Positions 19,130 to 28,329 of a DNA stretch of 64,000 nucleotides are shown here, one piece after another. The notes below the pieces were generated by a model. It was not told the origin of the DNA. It searched no databases and saw nothing but the letters and a program-made list of their open reading frames with translations. Origin of the DNA: Parasphingorhabdus halotolerans (GTDB lineage Bacteria > Pseudomonadota > Alphaproteobacteria > Sphingomonadales > Sphingomonadaceae); contig NZ_CP051217.1 of NCBI RefSeq assembly GCF_012516475.1, forward strand, positions 62,001 to 126,000, written 5' to 3'. Each line of letters opens with the position of its first letter. The first letter of the stretch is position 1. The translations under genes and the position numbers were made by a program.

Positions 19130-20371
19130 TCAAATCTCCGTTCCCAAAGCCTCGGCGACGGTAAAGATATCCTTGTCGCCGCGACCGCACAGGTTCGCCA
19201 GGATGATTTGGTCGCGGTCCATCTTTACCGCTTCGCGGGTGACCGCGGCGATCGCGTGGGCCGGTTCCAGCGCCGGGATGATGCCTTCGGTGCGGCAGAG
19301 CAGCTGGAAGGCGTCGAGCGCTTCGGTGTCGGTTGCGCTGTCATAATCGACGCGGCCGGATTCTTTGAGCCAGCTATGCTCGGGGCCGATGCCGGGATAG
19401 TCGAGGCCAGCGCTGATCGAATGGGCTTCGTCAATCTGGCCGTCTTCATCCTGCAGCAGGTAGGTTTTATTTCCGTGCAATATGCCGGGAGAACCACCAG
19501 CCAGGCTCGCCGCATGCTGTTTTTTGAGCCCATGACCCGCCGCTTCCACGCCCAGCATCTTAACATCTGGATCATCGAGAAACGGATGGAAAAGCCCAAT
19601 CGCATTGGACCCGCCACCAATGGCCGCGACCAGCAGGTCTGGTAGGCGTCCAACTCGATCCAACATTTGTGCGCGGGCTTCCTTGCCGATAACGGATTGA
19701 AAATCCCTGACTAATTCCGGATAGGGGTGAGGGCCAGCCGCCGTGCCGATGATGTAAAATGTATCATGCACATTGGCGACCCAGTCTCGCAACGCCTCGT
19801 TCATGGCGTCCTTGAGCGTGGCGGAACCACTGGTTACCGGTACAACCTTCGCGCCGAGCAAACGCATCCGGAAAATATTCGGTTTTTGCCGCTCGATGTC
19901 GGTTGCGCCCATGAAAATGGTGCACGGAAAACCAAAGCGGGCGCAGACCGTTGCCGTCGCCACGCCATGCTGCCCCGCGCCGGTTTCCGCGATAATCCGG
20001 GTCTTGCCCATCCGCCTGGCAAGCAGGATTTGGCCGATGCAATTGTTGATCTTGTGCGCGCCGGTATGGTTGAGCTCATCACGCTTGAACCAGATTTGGG
20101 CGCCTTTGCTCTGCGCGGCACCTTTGCGAACTTCCGCGGTCAGGCTTTCGGCATAATAGAGCGGCGACGGGCGACCGACATAGTTGGCGAGCAGATCATC
20201 AAACTCCTCGGCAAACGCCGGATCAGCTTGCGCGGCGCGATACTGCTTCTCCAGATCAAGGATCAGCGGCATCAGCGTTTCAGCGACATAACGCCCGCCA
20301 AATTCGCCAAAATGACCTCGATCATCAGGCATATTGCGGAAGCTGTTTGGAGTTGTTTCCGGTTTATTCAT
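19130..20371 (-). CDS. trpB: Tryptophan synthase beta subunit
   Basis: PLP enzyme that condenses indole with serine to tryptophan. [11 protein letters not shown] at the start, PLP lysine Lys107 in [10 protein letters not shown], and [13 protein letters not shown] for PLP phosphate are intact, and [13 protein letters not shown] carries the catalytic-loop glutamate. 413 residues, normal. Lies between trpF, 87 bases upstream across a dispersed palindromic repeat, and the unusual membrane-protein gene. Confidence 0.96.
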   Translation of the reverse strand: MNKPETTPNSFRNMPDDRGHFGEFGGRYVAETLMPLILDLEKQYRAAQADPAFAEEFDDLLANYVGRPSPLYYAESLTAEVRKGAAQSKGAQIWFKRDELNHTGAHKINNCIGQILLARRMGKTRIIAETGAGQHGVATATVCARFGFPCTIFMGATDIERQKPNIFRMRLLGAKVVPVTSGSATLKDAMNEALRDWVANVHDTFYIIGTAAGPHPYPELVRDFQSVIGKEARAQMLDRVGRLPDLLVAAIGGGSNAIGLFHPFLDDPDVKMLGVEAAGHGLKKQHAASLAGGSPGILHGNKTYLLQDEDGQIDEAHSISAGLDYPGIGPEHSWLKESGRVDYDSATDTEALDAFQLLCRTEGIIPALEPAHAIAAVTREAVKMDRDQIILANLCGRGDKDIFTVAEALGTEI

Positions 20372-20393
20372 TCGCTCTCGATATCCGTTTGCC

Positions 20394-20446
20394 CTGAGCC
20401 TGTCGAAGGGTGATCGCCACGCCCGTTCCTACTTCGACAAGCTCAG
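20394..20446. repeat. REP-like dispersed palindromic element between trpF and trpB
   Basis: CTGAGCCTGTCGAAG (20394-20408) and CTTCGACAAGCTCAG (20432-20446) are inverted copies with one mismatch, separated by 23 bases and flanked by CCCGTTC/GAACGGG-like sequence. This CTTCGACAAGCTCAG motif is a well-known intergenic repeat of many proteobacteria including sphingomonads. It sits in the trp operon and could form a hairpin in the transcript, stabilising or attenuating the downstream part. Only one copy is seen in the window. Confidence 0.75.
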
Positions 20447-20458
20447 TACGAACGGGGT

Positions 20459-21130
20459 CTAACGCGAGGCATCAAACTCCCGAACCGCTTGGCAAAAGGC
20501 GGCGATCTTGTCCACATCTTTGACGCCCGGCGCGGATTCAACGCCGGAGGAGACATCGACCAATGGCGTGTTGGTTGTTTTGAGCGCTTCGGTGACGTTC
20601 TCAGTATCCAGCCCGCCAGCTAGCCCCCACGGGATTGGGTGGTCGTGACCCGCTAGTAAGGACCAGTCAAAAGCGACGCCGTTTCCGCCCGGCAATGCCT
20701 TGGCCGGGGTATCGAACAATATCCGGTCAATCGCGCCAACATACCGGCTGCTGCTTTCAAGCGAAGCCTGATCGCGCAGGCCGAAGGCTTTCCATACCTC
20801 CAAACCGGTCTGCTTGCGCACAATTTTGACCCATTCTGGTGTTTCGCTGCCATGAAACTGGATTACGTCCGGTCGAACGGTGGCGATGGCCTGACTGGTC
20901 AGTTTCGGATCGGCGTTGACCAGCAACTGCACAACCTTGACCTCGGCAGGCACACGGCGGCGCAGTTTTGCTGCATCTTCCAGCGATATGTGGCGAGGGC
21001 TTTTCTCGAAATGAACGAGACCGATATGAGTCGCCCCTGCCGCAATGGCCGCGTCGACAGTCTCTTCAGTTGAAAGGCCGCAGATTTTAATCAAACTTCT
21101 TTGTTGCTGGTTCAAAATTATTCCGTACAT
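20459..21130 (-). CDS. trpF: Phosphoribosylanthranilate isomerase
   Basis: TIM-barrel enzyme of 223 residues for the third step of tryptophan synthesis. LIKICGLSTEETVDAA holds the catalytic Cys, VVQLLVNAD and VIQFHGSETPE follow, and WGLAGGLDTENVTEAL plus VDVSSGVESAPGVKD form the phosphate site and the catalytic Asp. The first ten residues (MYGIILNQQQ) are a slightly long leader. First gene of the trp-accD-folC operon. Confidence 0.95.
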   Translation of the reverse strand: MYGIILNQQQRSLIKICGLSTEETVDAAIAAGATHIGLVHFEKSPRHISLEDAAKLRRRVPAEVKVVQLLVNADPKLTSQAIATVRPDVIQFHGSETPEWVKIVRKQTGLEVWKAFGLRDQASLESSSRYVGAIDRILFDTPAKALPGGNGVAFDWSLLAGHDHPIPWGLAGGLDTENVTEALKTTNTPLVDVSSGVESAPGVKDVDKIAAFCQAVREFDASR

Positions 21131-21177
21131 TTAGTTTAGTTTGTTAGCGGCGTAATCAGCTTGGGGGTCAGAGCGCA

Positions 21178-21600
21178 ATATATAAATTCTGTATTTCGGG
21201 CATTCTCCTATTTTTCTTGGTTTCTTGCGGCGCTGTGACCGAAGGTGCGGAGATGGCGGAAACCGCGGTTGAGCGGCTTCATATGGATTACAATGCGGAA
21301 CGATTTGACAAAATTTATGACGCTGCCACCAAAGAATATAAGGCGGCTACGACACGAGAAATGAATAATCGATTGTTCAAAACAATTCGCAAGCGGCTTG
21401 GAAAGGTAGTGGATGCGAAACGAACTGGCTGGAATGTAAATGCAACCACCAATGGAACCTTCGTTTCACTTGTTTACGAGACGGAATTTGAAAAAGGGAA
21501 GGGTCAGGAATCTTATCAAATGAAGGTTTATGACGGTTCGGCCAAAATGAACGGATTTAATGTTAACTCACCGGAACTGATGGTTGAACTGGAAGAGTAG
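21178..21600 (+). CDS. Small lipoprotein with an apparently non-canonical start
   Basis: The frame encodes a textbook lipoprotein signal YKFCISGILLFFLVSC followed by a ~120-residue soluble domain rich in Lys and Asp, possibly a cystatin/NTF2-like DUF4019-type fold by pattern (ERLHMDYNAERFDKIYDAATKEYK). No ATG, GTG or TTG precedes the signal peptide; the codon before YKF is ATA (21178), eight bases after GGGGGTC. The first conventional start is TTG at 21217, inside the signal, which would destroy it. Either ATA is used, or a mutated ATG has silenced the gene, or the base is an error. The stop abuts pyrF. Confidence 0.55.
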   Translation: MYKFCISGILLFFLVSCGAVTEGAEMAETAVERLHMDYNAERFDKIYDAATKEYKAATTREMNNRLFKTIRKRLGKVVDAKRTGWNVNATTNGTFVSLVYETEFEKGKGQESYQMKVYDGSAKMNGFNVNSPELMVELEE

Positions 21601-22275
21601 TTAAAGCGTCCCCTCTATTGCGCGCGCAGCAGCGTTCGGATCGTCAGCGCCGGTAATCGGCCTTCCAATCACCAGCACACTAGCGCCATTGTCCCGCGCC
21701 TGCCGCGGGGTCACAGTGCGTTTTTGGTCGCCCATTTTACCGCCTTTGGGTCGCAGGCCCGGGACAACAAAAAACCCGTCTTTCCAGGCTTTATGCGCAG
21801 TTGCGACTTCGTTGCCGGAGCAAACAATACCATCCAGTCCGGCTTCCTGCGCCAATCCGGCCAGCCGCTCGACCTGATCATGCGGCGAGCCAGCATAGCC
21901 GATTTTTCCCATGTCGCGCTCGTCGAGTGATGTCAGTAATGTCACGCCAACAACTTTGGTGTGCCCATTGGCTGCCGCCTTCGCGTCCTCCATCATCGCC
22001 CGTCCGCCGGACGCATGAATGGTAACAATGGCAGGTTCCAGCACATTGATCGCCTGCATCGCCTTGGCAACAGTGTTAGGAATGTCGTGCAGCTTGAGAT
22101 CCAGGAAAATAGGCAGGCCGATTTTCTGAATTTCATGGACACCATGATGGCCGTGCGCGCAAAAAAACTCGAGGCCGAGTTTCAGGCCACCGACGTGACC
22201 TTTGACCGATTTTGCGATTTCAATCGCGCGGTCCAGATTTGGCGTGTCGAGCGCAACAAAGACCGGATTGCCCAT
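21601..22275 (-). CDS. pyrF: Orotidine 5'-phosphate decarboxylase
   Basis: Last step of UMP synthesis. The catalytic charged tetrad is seen in FLDLKLHDIPNTVAKA (Asp59, Lys61, Asp64), with VTIHASGG and the phosphate loop GLRPKGGKMGDQKR. VIGRPITGADDP is the C-terminal signature. 224 residues, normal. Its ATG overlaps the lapA stop by one base (TAATG), so it is translated from the same message. Confidence 0.96.
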   Translation of the reverse strand: MGNPVFVALDTPNLDRAIEIAKSVKGHVGGLKLGLEFFCAHGHHGVHEIQKIGLPIFLDLKLHDIPNTVAKAMQAINVLEPAIVTIHASGGRAMMEDAKAAANGHTKVVGVTLLTSLDERDMGKIGYAGSPHDQVERLAGLAQEAGLDGIVCSGNEVATAHKAWKDGFFVVPGLRPKGGKMGDQKRTVTPRQARDNGASVLVIGRPITGADDPNAAARAIEGTL

Positions 22276-22628
22276 TATGTGCCGGCCTTATCGGTGTTCT
22301 CCGGAGAGACGGCTGGTTTGGCGGGTGATGTTGAAATTTGCTCCTTGCTCAGATCAAGCGGGGCAGGCGCTGGCGGTGGGGCAGTATAATTCGGACGGGC
22401 TGCGTCTTCCAGCGTCTTGATCCGGCGTTTCAGTCGCCAACTGGATGTGCGCCACAATAGCCATGTCGGAACAAAGCCGGCCAGAAAGGCTCCCAGAGCA
22501 AAAGTGGATACCCGCGCTTCAATTATCGCCGCGCCAACATCGAGCGAAGATCGAGTCTCGTTACTCCACCAGAAAATGAAACAGCCTACCAGCAGCAGGA
22601 CCCACAAAAGTATTTTGATAAATTGCAT
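22275..22628 (-). CDS. lapA: LapA-domain inner-membrane protein
   Basis: A 117-residue protein with two transmembrane helices (IKILLWVLLLVGCFIFW and FALGAFLAGFVPTWLLW) and a cytoplasmic coiled segment (RRIKTLEDAARP), the layout of the lipopolysaccharide assembly protein A family. In enterobacteria LapA works with LapB to control lipopolysaccharide synthesis. The C-terminal tail is Pro/Ala-rich and variable. Family assignment rests on topology and gene position, so it is less certain than its neighbours. Confidence 0.7.
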   Translation of the reverse strand: MQFIKILLWVLLLVGCFIFWWSNETRSSLDVGAAIIEARVSTFALGAFLAGFVPTWLLWRTSSWRLKRRIKTLEDAARPNYTAPPPAPAPLDLSKEQISTSPAKPAVSPENTDKAGT

Positions 22629-22696
22629 GCAGTGCCTTTTTGTAATTCAATAGTGTCAGTCTATGCCGAAATTACAAGAATGACCAGAGGCAGACG

Positions 22697-23998
22697 TTAT
22701 TCTCCAAAAACCCGCGCGAAAATGGTTTCAACATGCTTGAAATGATAATCAAGGTTGAAACGGTCTTCGAGTTCTTCGTGTGACAGCTTGGCCGTCACAT
22801 CAGGGTCGGCTTTCAGGAGATCAAGCAGGGCAATCTCACCGTCTGATTCCCAGACTTTCATGGCGTTGCGCTGGACGATGCGGTAGCTATCCTCGCGGCT
22901 GATACCTGCCTGCGTCAGCGCAAGAAGGACACGTTGGGAGTGAACAAGCCCGCCCATACGGTCGAGATTTTTCTGCATCCGTTCAGGATAGATTAGCAGC
23001 TTTTCAATAACGCCGGTGAGGCGCGCTAGTGCGAAGTCCAGCGTGATTGTGGCATCTGGCCCAATCATCCGCTCGACCGAACTATGCGATATATCGCGCT
23101 CATGCCACAGCGCGACATTCTCCATAGCGGGCATTGCATAGGAGCGGACCATACGGGCGAGGCCGGTAAGGTTTTCCGTCAGAATAGGGTTGCGTTTATG
23201 CGGCATCGCACTGGAGCCTTTTTGCCCCGGTGAAAAATATTCTTCTGCCTCCAGAACTTCGGTGCGTTGCAAATGGCGCACTTCAACGGCTAGCCGCTCA
23301 ACTGATGAGGCAATCACGCCGAGCGTCGCAAAATATTGTGCATGGCGATCACGCGGGATGACCTGTGTCGAAACCGGTTCAACTTCCAGGCCCAGTTTCG
23401 CCGCGACATGCTCTTCGACCTTGGGATCGATATTGGCGAATGTCCCGACCGCGCCGGAGATCGCACAGGTGGCAATTTCCTTGCGGGCCAGCACCAGGCG
23501 TTCGCGATTGCGTTCAAACTCGGCATAGGCTTGTGCGAGTTTTAGGCCGAAGGTCACCGGCTCGCCATGAATGCCGTGGCTGCGACCAATGGTCGGCGTA
23601 AATTTATGTTCGTAGGCGCGTTCTTTTATAGCCGCTAACAGCGCGTCAATGTCGGCCAGCAATATATCAGATGCGCGCGCGAGCTGAACCGCAAGGCAAG
23701 TATCGAGTACATCACTGGAAGTCATGCCCTGATGCATAAACCGCGCTTCCTCGCCGACATTTTCTGCAACATTGGTAAGAAACGCGATCACATCATGTTT
23801 TACTTCGCGTTCAATTTCATCAATTCGGTCCACGTCAAACGCGCCTTTTTCCCAAATCGCTTTCGCAGCTTCTTTCGGCACCACGCCTATTTCGGCCAGC
23901 GCGTCCGTCGCATGGGCTTCAATTTCGAACCAGATTTGAAATTTGGATTCAGGTTCCCAAAGGGCAACCATTTCAGGGCGGGAATAGCGCGGGATCAT
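22697..23998 (-). CDS. purB: Adenylosuccinate lyase
   Basis: Fumarase/aspartase-superfamily enzyme used twice in purine synthesis. The signature loop KGSSAMPHKRNPI is intact, with THQGMTSSDVLDT-like FMHQGMTSSDVLDTCL and GRSHGIHGEPVTFG. 433 residues, typical of the short bacterial form. Starts MIPRYSRPEM, conserved. Monocistronic, divergent from the phosphofructokinase gene. Confidence 0.96.
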   Translation of the reverse strand: MIPRYSRPEMVALWEPESKFQIWFEIEAHATDALAEIGVVPKEAAKAIWEKGAFDVDRIDEIEREVKHDVIAFLTNVAENVGEEARFMHQGMTSSDVLDTCLAVQLARASDILLADIDALLAAIKERAYEHKFTPTIGRSHGIHGEPVTFGLKLAQAYAEFERNRERLVLARKEIATCAISGAVGTFANIDPKVEEHVAAKLGLEVEPVSTQVIPRDRHAQYFATLGVIASSVERLAVEVRHLQRTEVLEAEEYFSPGQKGSSAMPHKRNPILTENLTGLARMVRSYAMPAMENVALWHERDISHSSVERMIGPDATITLDFALARLTGVIEKLLIYPERMQKNLDRMGGLVHSQRVLLALTQAGISREDSYRIVQRNAMKVWESDGEIALLDLLKADPDVTAKLSHEELEDRFNLDYHFKHVETIFARVFGE

Positions 23999-24132
23999 TT
24001 TTTAGTTCCTTGAAATTCGAAAAGCTGGTTTATTCACGGGCAAATAACCTTCGTGATTTGCGGACGCGCTAGCAGCATGATCATGAGTCGGCAATGCGCG
24101 GGGTGCAACTTGGCCATCATCAGGAGAATTTC

Positions 24133-25233
24133 ATGCGATTGGCAGTATTAACGGGCGGCGGCGATGTGCCGGGGCTTAATCCATGTATTCGCTCCATTGC
24201 GATGTCCGCCTATCAGCGCGGCTGGGATGTCATTGGCCTGATGCGCGGCTGGGAAGGGGTGCTTGAGGTTGATCCAAGCGATCCATGGTCGCTGGAAAAT
24301 GCAGCGATGGTCCTGGACAAAGATCGCGTGCGCGGGATTGACCGACAGGGCGGGACGATATTGCACAGCTCTCGCTGCGACCCCCGCACAACCTCAGAAG
24401 GCGATCAAACACAAAAAGTACTGGATACGTTAGATGCGTTGAAAGTAGACGCGCTGATTACCATGGGCGGAGATGGCACGTTGCGTTTTTCTGCCCATCT
24501 GGCGAGTCTTGGTCGCAATGTTATTTCTATCCCCAAGACGATGGATAATGATGTCTTTGGAACCGATTATTGCATCGGTTTTTCGACTGCTATCACTCGT
24601 TCGGTGGAAGCGATAAATTCTTTGCGGACGACCGCTGCCAGTCATGAACGTATTGCCGTGATTGAGCTTTTCGGTCGGCGATCGGGTGAAACCGCTTTGC
24701 TCTCAGGCTTCCTCTCGCAAGCGGACCGCACCGTGATTGCAGAAGTGCCAGCCGATATTGATGTGCTGCTGCCGCTACTTCTCAAAGACAAGCAGGACAA
24801 TCCGGAAAGCTATGCGCTGTGCATCGTATCGGAAGGAGCAAAGCTCTCGGGGACTGCCGGATTTGAAGATGAAATAAATAAATCAAATACAAATCGCGAA
24901 GGGCTGAATATTGGCACGCAGCTGGCGCGCGAGATTGAGGCGCGCTCGCCGGAAAAAACAATTGTGCAAGAACTCGCCTATTTGATGCGCGCTGGTGAAC
25001 CGGACGCAATGGACCGGATGGTTGGCTTTGCCTTTGGAGCGCTGGCTGTCCAGCTGATTGAGGAAGGGCGGTCCTCGAACATGGTTTGCCTAACCGATGG
25101 CAATTACGGCGTCGTGCCGATTGATACATTGCTGCAAGATACCAAAGGCGTAAATGTTTCAGGCCTCTATGACGCCAATCAATATCGCGCGAATTTACTG
25201 CAAGTCGAAGGCATGCCAATGTTTCTTTATTGA
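24133..25233 (+). CDS. 6-phosphofructokinase family enzyme
   Basis: A 366-residue PFK from the ATG at 24133 (MRLAVLTGGGDVPGLNP; AGGAGAAT upstream); 13 codons of open frame before it look non-coding. TGGGDVPGLNP and MGGDGTLRFSAHL form the nucleotide site, and IPKTMDNDVFGTDYCIGF the catalytic Asp. Gly in GGDGT suggests ATP use, while Lys in PKTMDND is the residue found in pyrophosphate-dependent and related group-III enzymes, so the phosphoryl donor is uncertain. Sphingomonads mainly use the Entner-Doudoroff route, so its role may be gluconeogenic or in pentose metabolism. Confidence 0.88.
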   Translation: MRLAVLTGGGDVPGLNPCIRSIAMSAYQRGWDVIGLMRGWEGVLEVDPSDPWSLENAAMVLDKDRVRGIDRQGGTILHSSRCDPRTTSEGDQTQKVLDTLDALKVDALITMGGDGTLRFSAHLASLGRNVISIPKTMDNDVFGTDYCIGFSTAITRSVEAINSLRTTAASHERIAVIELFGRRSGETALLSGFLSQADRTVIAEVPADIDVLLPLLLKDKQDNPESYALCIVSEGAKLSGTAGFEDEINKSNTNREGLNIGTQLAREIEARSPEKTIVQELAYLMRAGEPDAMDRMVGFAFGALAVQLIEEGRSSNMVCLTDGNYGVVPIDTLLQDTKGVNVSGLYDANQYRANLLQVEGMPMFLY

Positions 25234-25291
25234 ACGGGAGTGTAACTTATCTGCTAGCCTCGCGAATGGTTCCGAAAAGGAGGCCTTGACG

Positions 25292-27466
25292 ATGACGACC
25301 AACGCAGCGGCGGTGCAACCAACATTACAGGAAGAGAGGCTCTCGCCATTTTTCCGTATCACGATGCGGGTTTGGGTGAAGACTTATCGCTCGATCATAT
25401 CCCTGATCAATCCATTTTTCGATCTGCTCGTACGCTTGCTCGTTACCCAGGCAATTTTCCGGTCTGGTATCGTAAAATTATCTGATTGGGATACGGCACT
25501 GAATTTGGCGCGGCTTGAATATCCGGTCAGCTGGATGGCTCCCGGGACTGCCGCAGTGATTGGGGTACTCATTGAAGTGATCGCACCGATATTGCTGCTT
25601 TTTGGACTCTTCACGCGCGGTGCCGCGCTGGCCATTTTGTCGCTGCTAGCGATCAGCCAGATCGAATATCTTGCGGTTGATCTTAATCTTTGGTTGATCG
25701 CCATCCTTGGCTGGTACGTGCTGCGCGGGGCAGGCGCGTTTTCCTTTGATCGTGCCTTGGCGGCGGGATTGGGCGGCAGTGCTTTGCCCTTTGCCCGGTC
25801 AGTCACGTTATTTTGCCAGTTTTTGACAGAGAAGCTGGCTCCCTTGTGGTTTCTCGCTATCCGCCTGTGGCTGGCTGCTACCCTACTCATTGCTGTCGCT
25901 ATGATCAGTGCAGGCGGGTCGGAAGTGTTCCTCCCGATCAAAAGCTTTGCTGGCATTCATCCGGGACTTGCTGTGATTTTGGCTGTGCTTTTGATCGCCG
26001 GATTTCTCGTTCCGGTTTCCAGCATATTGCTGATCGTTGCGCTCAGTACATTGGCAGTCATGGGGTTGCACCCCGATTTGACATTATATCCGATGCTGCT
26101 TTTTGGTTTTCTGTTCATCTTCGGCGGAGGCTTTATGGCCATTGATAGCGTTATATCGCGTTGGCTGGAAACCAATATATTATTTGACCGCAAATATGAT
26201 GATGTTCCTGATCATTGGCCACATATTGTGGTTGTCGGCGCAGGTTTTGGTGGTCTGGCTTGCGTCAATAAGCTCAAAAACCTGCCAGTGCGGATCACCC
26301 TGATTGACCGGCATAATTATCACCTTTTTCAACCGTTGTTGTATCAAATCGCGACCGCCGCATTATCGCCAGCCGATGTTGCGACTCCAATCCGGGGGTT
26401 GTTTCGCAGCGACGGCAATGTCCGCGTTGTTCTGGGACAAGTGAGCGGCGTTGACAGCAACGCAAAAACGCTGACCTATGGACAAAACCAAGTAGAATAT
26501 GACTATCTCGTTCTGGCGACTGGTGCATCGCACAGTTATTTTGGCAAAGACGAATGGGCACCGTTTGCTCCTGGACTGAAGACCATCGAAGACGGTGTTT
26601 CTGTCCGCGCGCATGTGTTGGGGGCTTTTGAAAGAGCGGAGTCGACGAACGACACCGAGCGGGTAAAGCGGCTTTTGACCTTTGTAATTGTCGGTGCCGG
26701 GCCGACCGGAGTAGAATTGGCTGGCGCAATAGCGGAACTGGCGCACCAAGGCTTGAAGGATGAATTCAGTCGGATCAATCCGGCTGAGGCAGAGATAATA
26801 TTGGTGCAATCGGGGGATCGCATTTTACCCGCGTTCCCGGAAGAATTGTCAGCTCATGCGGCAAAATCGCTGGAAAATCTGGGTGTCGATATTCGGCTGA
26901 ATTCGCGCGTTACCAACATAACCAGCGATCATGTAAACATCGGCGATGATCAGGAAATCGCGACAGAAACTGTGCTGTGGGCGGCTGGTGTCGTCGCCTC
27001 TCCCGCCGGAAAATGGCTCGATGCCGAAACCGACCGGGCTGGGCGGGTTGCTGTGGACGAACATTTGCGCGTCAAAGGCTATCAGAATGTTTTTGCGATT
27101 GGCGATACAGCGGGCAGTAATGGCTGGAACGGCGATCCGGTACCGGGCCTCGCTCCCGCGGCAAAACAAGCCGGTGCTTATGTCGCTAGTTATATCGAGG
27201 CACAGTTGGTTACAGGCCCGCAGTTGAAGCCATTTGCCTATAGGCACCAAGGCAGCCTCGCCACCATCGGGCGCAAAAGTGCAGTGGCTGATTTCGGTTT
27301 CATGAAATTGCATGGTGCAATAGCCTGGTGGTTATGGGGTGCGGTGCACGTCGGTTTTCTCTCCGGCACACGCAACCGGATTTCAGTGCTGGTCAACTGG
27401 ATATGGTCGTATTTTACGCTGCAACTTGGCATAAGGTTGATCACTGGCAGGGACAGCGGAGCCTGA
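25292..27466 (+). CDS. DoxX-like membrane domain fused to type II NADH dehydrogenase
   Basis: ATG at 25292 has a perfect AAAAGGAGG site; the open frame before it overlaps the PFK gene and is discarded. Residues ~40-190 are a DoxX-type four-helix domain (LVTQAIFRSGIVKLSDW, ISQIEYLAVDLNLWLIAILGW), and ~190-300 add further hydrophobic helices. Residues ~305-724 are a complete NDH-2: FAD site VVVGAGFGGLACVNKL, NYHLFQPLLYQIATA, VLATGASHSYFG, NAD site VIVGAGPTGVELAGAIAEL, and VFAIGDTAG. Predicted to pass electrons from NADH to quinone without pumping protons, anchored by its own helices. The fusion is unusual. Confidence 0.85.
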   Translation: MTTNAAAVQPTLQEERLSPFFRITMRVWVKTYRSIISLINPFFDLLVRLLVTQAIFRSGIVKLSDWDTALNLARLEYPVSWMAPGTAAVIGVLIEVIAPILLLFGLFTRGAALAILSLLAISQIEYLAVDLNLWLIAILGWYVLRGAGAFSFDRALAAGLGGSALPFARSVTLFCQFLTEKLAPLWFLAIRLWLAATLLIAVAMISAGGSEVFLPIKSFAGIHPGLAVILAVLLIAGFLVPVSSILLIVALSTLAVMGLHPDLTLYPMLLFGFLFIFGGGFMAIDSVISRWLETNILFDRKYDDVPDHWPHIVVVGAGFGGLACVNKLKNLPVRITLIDRHNYHLFQPLLYQIATAALSPADVATPIRGLFRSDGNVRVVLGQVSGVDSNAKTLTYGQNQVEYDYLVLATGASHSYFGKDEWAPFAPGLKTIEDGVSVRAHVLGAFERAESTNDTERVKRLLTFVIVGAGPTGVELAGAIAELAHQGLKDEFSRINPAEAEIILVQSGDRILPAFPEELSAHAAKSLENLGVDIRLNSRVTNITSDHVNIGDDQEIATETVLWAAGVVASPAGKWLDAETDRAGRVAVDEHLRVKGYQNVFAIGDTAGSNGWNGDPVPGLAPAAKQAGAYVASYIEAQLVTGPQLKPFAYRHQGSLATIGRKSAVADFGFMKLHGAIAWWLWGAVHVGFLSGTRNRISVLVNWIWSYFTLQLGIRLITGRDSGA

Positions 27467-27474
27467 TCAGCGGA

Positions 27475-28179
27475 CTACATCAGACCCTTTGATCGAAAAC
27501 TCGTATGCCCATCTTTGCCAATGATGATATGATCATGCACTGCGATGCCCAGTTTGCGCCCGGCATCGCAAATATCTTTGGTGACTGCGATATCCTGTCG
27601 GCTGGGTGAGCTATCACCGCTGGGGTGGTTATGGACCAATATGATCGCAGCGGAACCCAGCTCCAAAGCGCGTCGGATAACCTCGCGGGTGTAGATGGCG
27701 GCTTGATCAATCGACCCTTCGCTGACAAGCTCATCCCGGATCAGCTGGTTTTTGGTGTTCAAGTGCAACACCCGCACCCGTTCGTGGACAAGATGAGCCA
27801 TATCGGCGCGCAGATAATCGAGCAGCGCTTGCCAGCTTGTCAAAATCGGCTGATCGCGGACAGGCTCGGAAAGCAATCTGAGCGCTGCAACCTGGACGAT
27901 TTTTATTGCGGCTGCGCTGGTTTCACCCATGCCTTTAACATTCTTGAGGGTTTCGCCATCAGCGGTCAGCAGGCCCGGCAACCCGCCGAATTCCTCGACT
28001 AATTGTTTTGCAAGTGGCTTGGTGTCGCGGCGTGGAATGGCAAGCGCGAGAAGATATTCGATCAGTTCATGGTCCAGCAGGGCATCACCCCGGCCATTCA
28101 GCAATCGCTGCCGCAGGCGAGCACGATGGCCTTTGCCATGATGTTCTGTCGCTCCATTGAGGCCCCCGGGTTCCGCCAT
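27475..28179 (-). CDS. radC: RadC family JAB-domain protein
   Basis: A 234-residue protein. An N-terminal helix-hairpin-helix (GGLPGLLTADGETLKNVKGMG) precedes the JAB metalloprotease-like domain with its zinc motif EGSIDQAAIYTREV then HNHPSGDSSPSRQDIAVTKD (HxHPSG...D). Historically linked to DNA repair, though a direct role is disputed. Convergent with the NDH-2 fusion gene, eight bases apart; divergent from ydbH. Confidence 0.92.
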   Translation of the reverse strand: MAEPGGLNGATEHHGKGHRARLRQRLLNGRGDALLDHELIEYLLALAIPRRDTKPLAKQLVEEFGGLPGLLTADGETLKNVKGMGETSAAAIKIVQVAALRLLSEPVRDQPILTSWQALLDYLRADMAHLVHERVRVLHLNTKNQLIRDELVSEGSIDQAAIYTREVIRRALELGSAAIILVHNHPSGDSSPSRQDIAVTKDICDAGRKLGIAVHDHIIIGKDGHTSFRSKGLM

Positions 28180-28329
28180 AAGCTTGGCTTAGCGTGGCTG
28201 GACCTTCGGACCAAAGTCAAGAAAGCAATATGTCCGAAAATGTCCAATCCGAACGCATAGCGGTAAAAACCTCGCCAATCGCGTAGTTGTACATTGCAAC
28301 TTAAGGCAGACTTCTGCATTTCAACCCGG

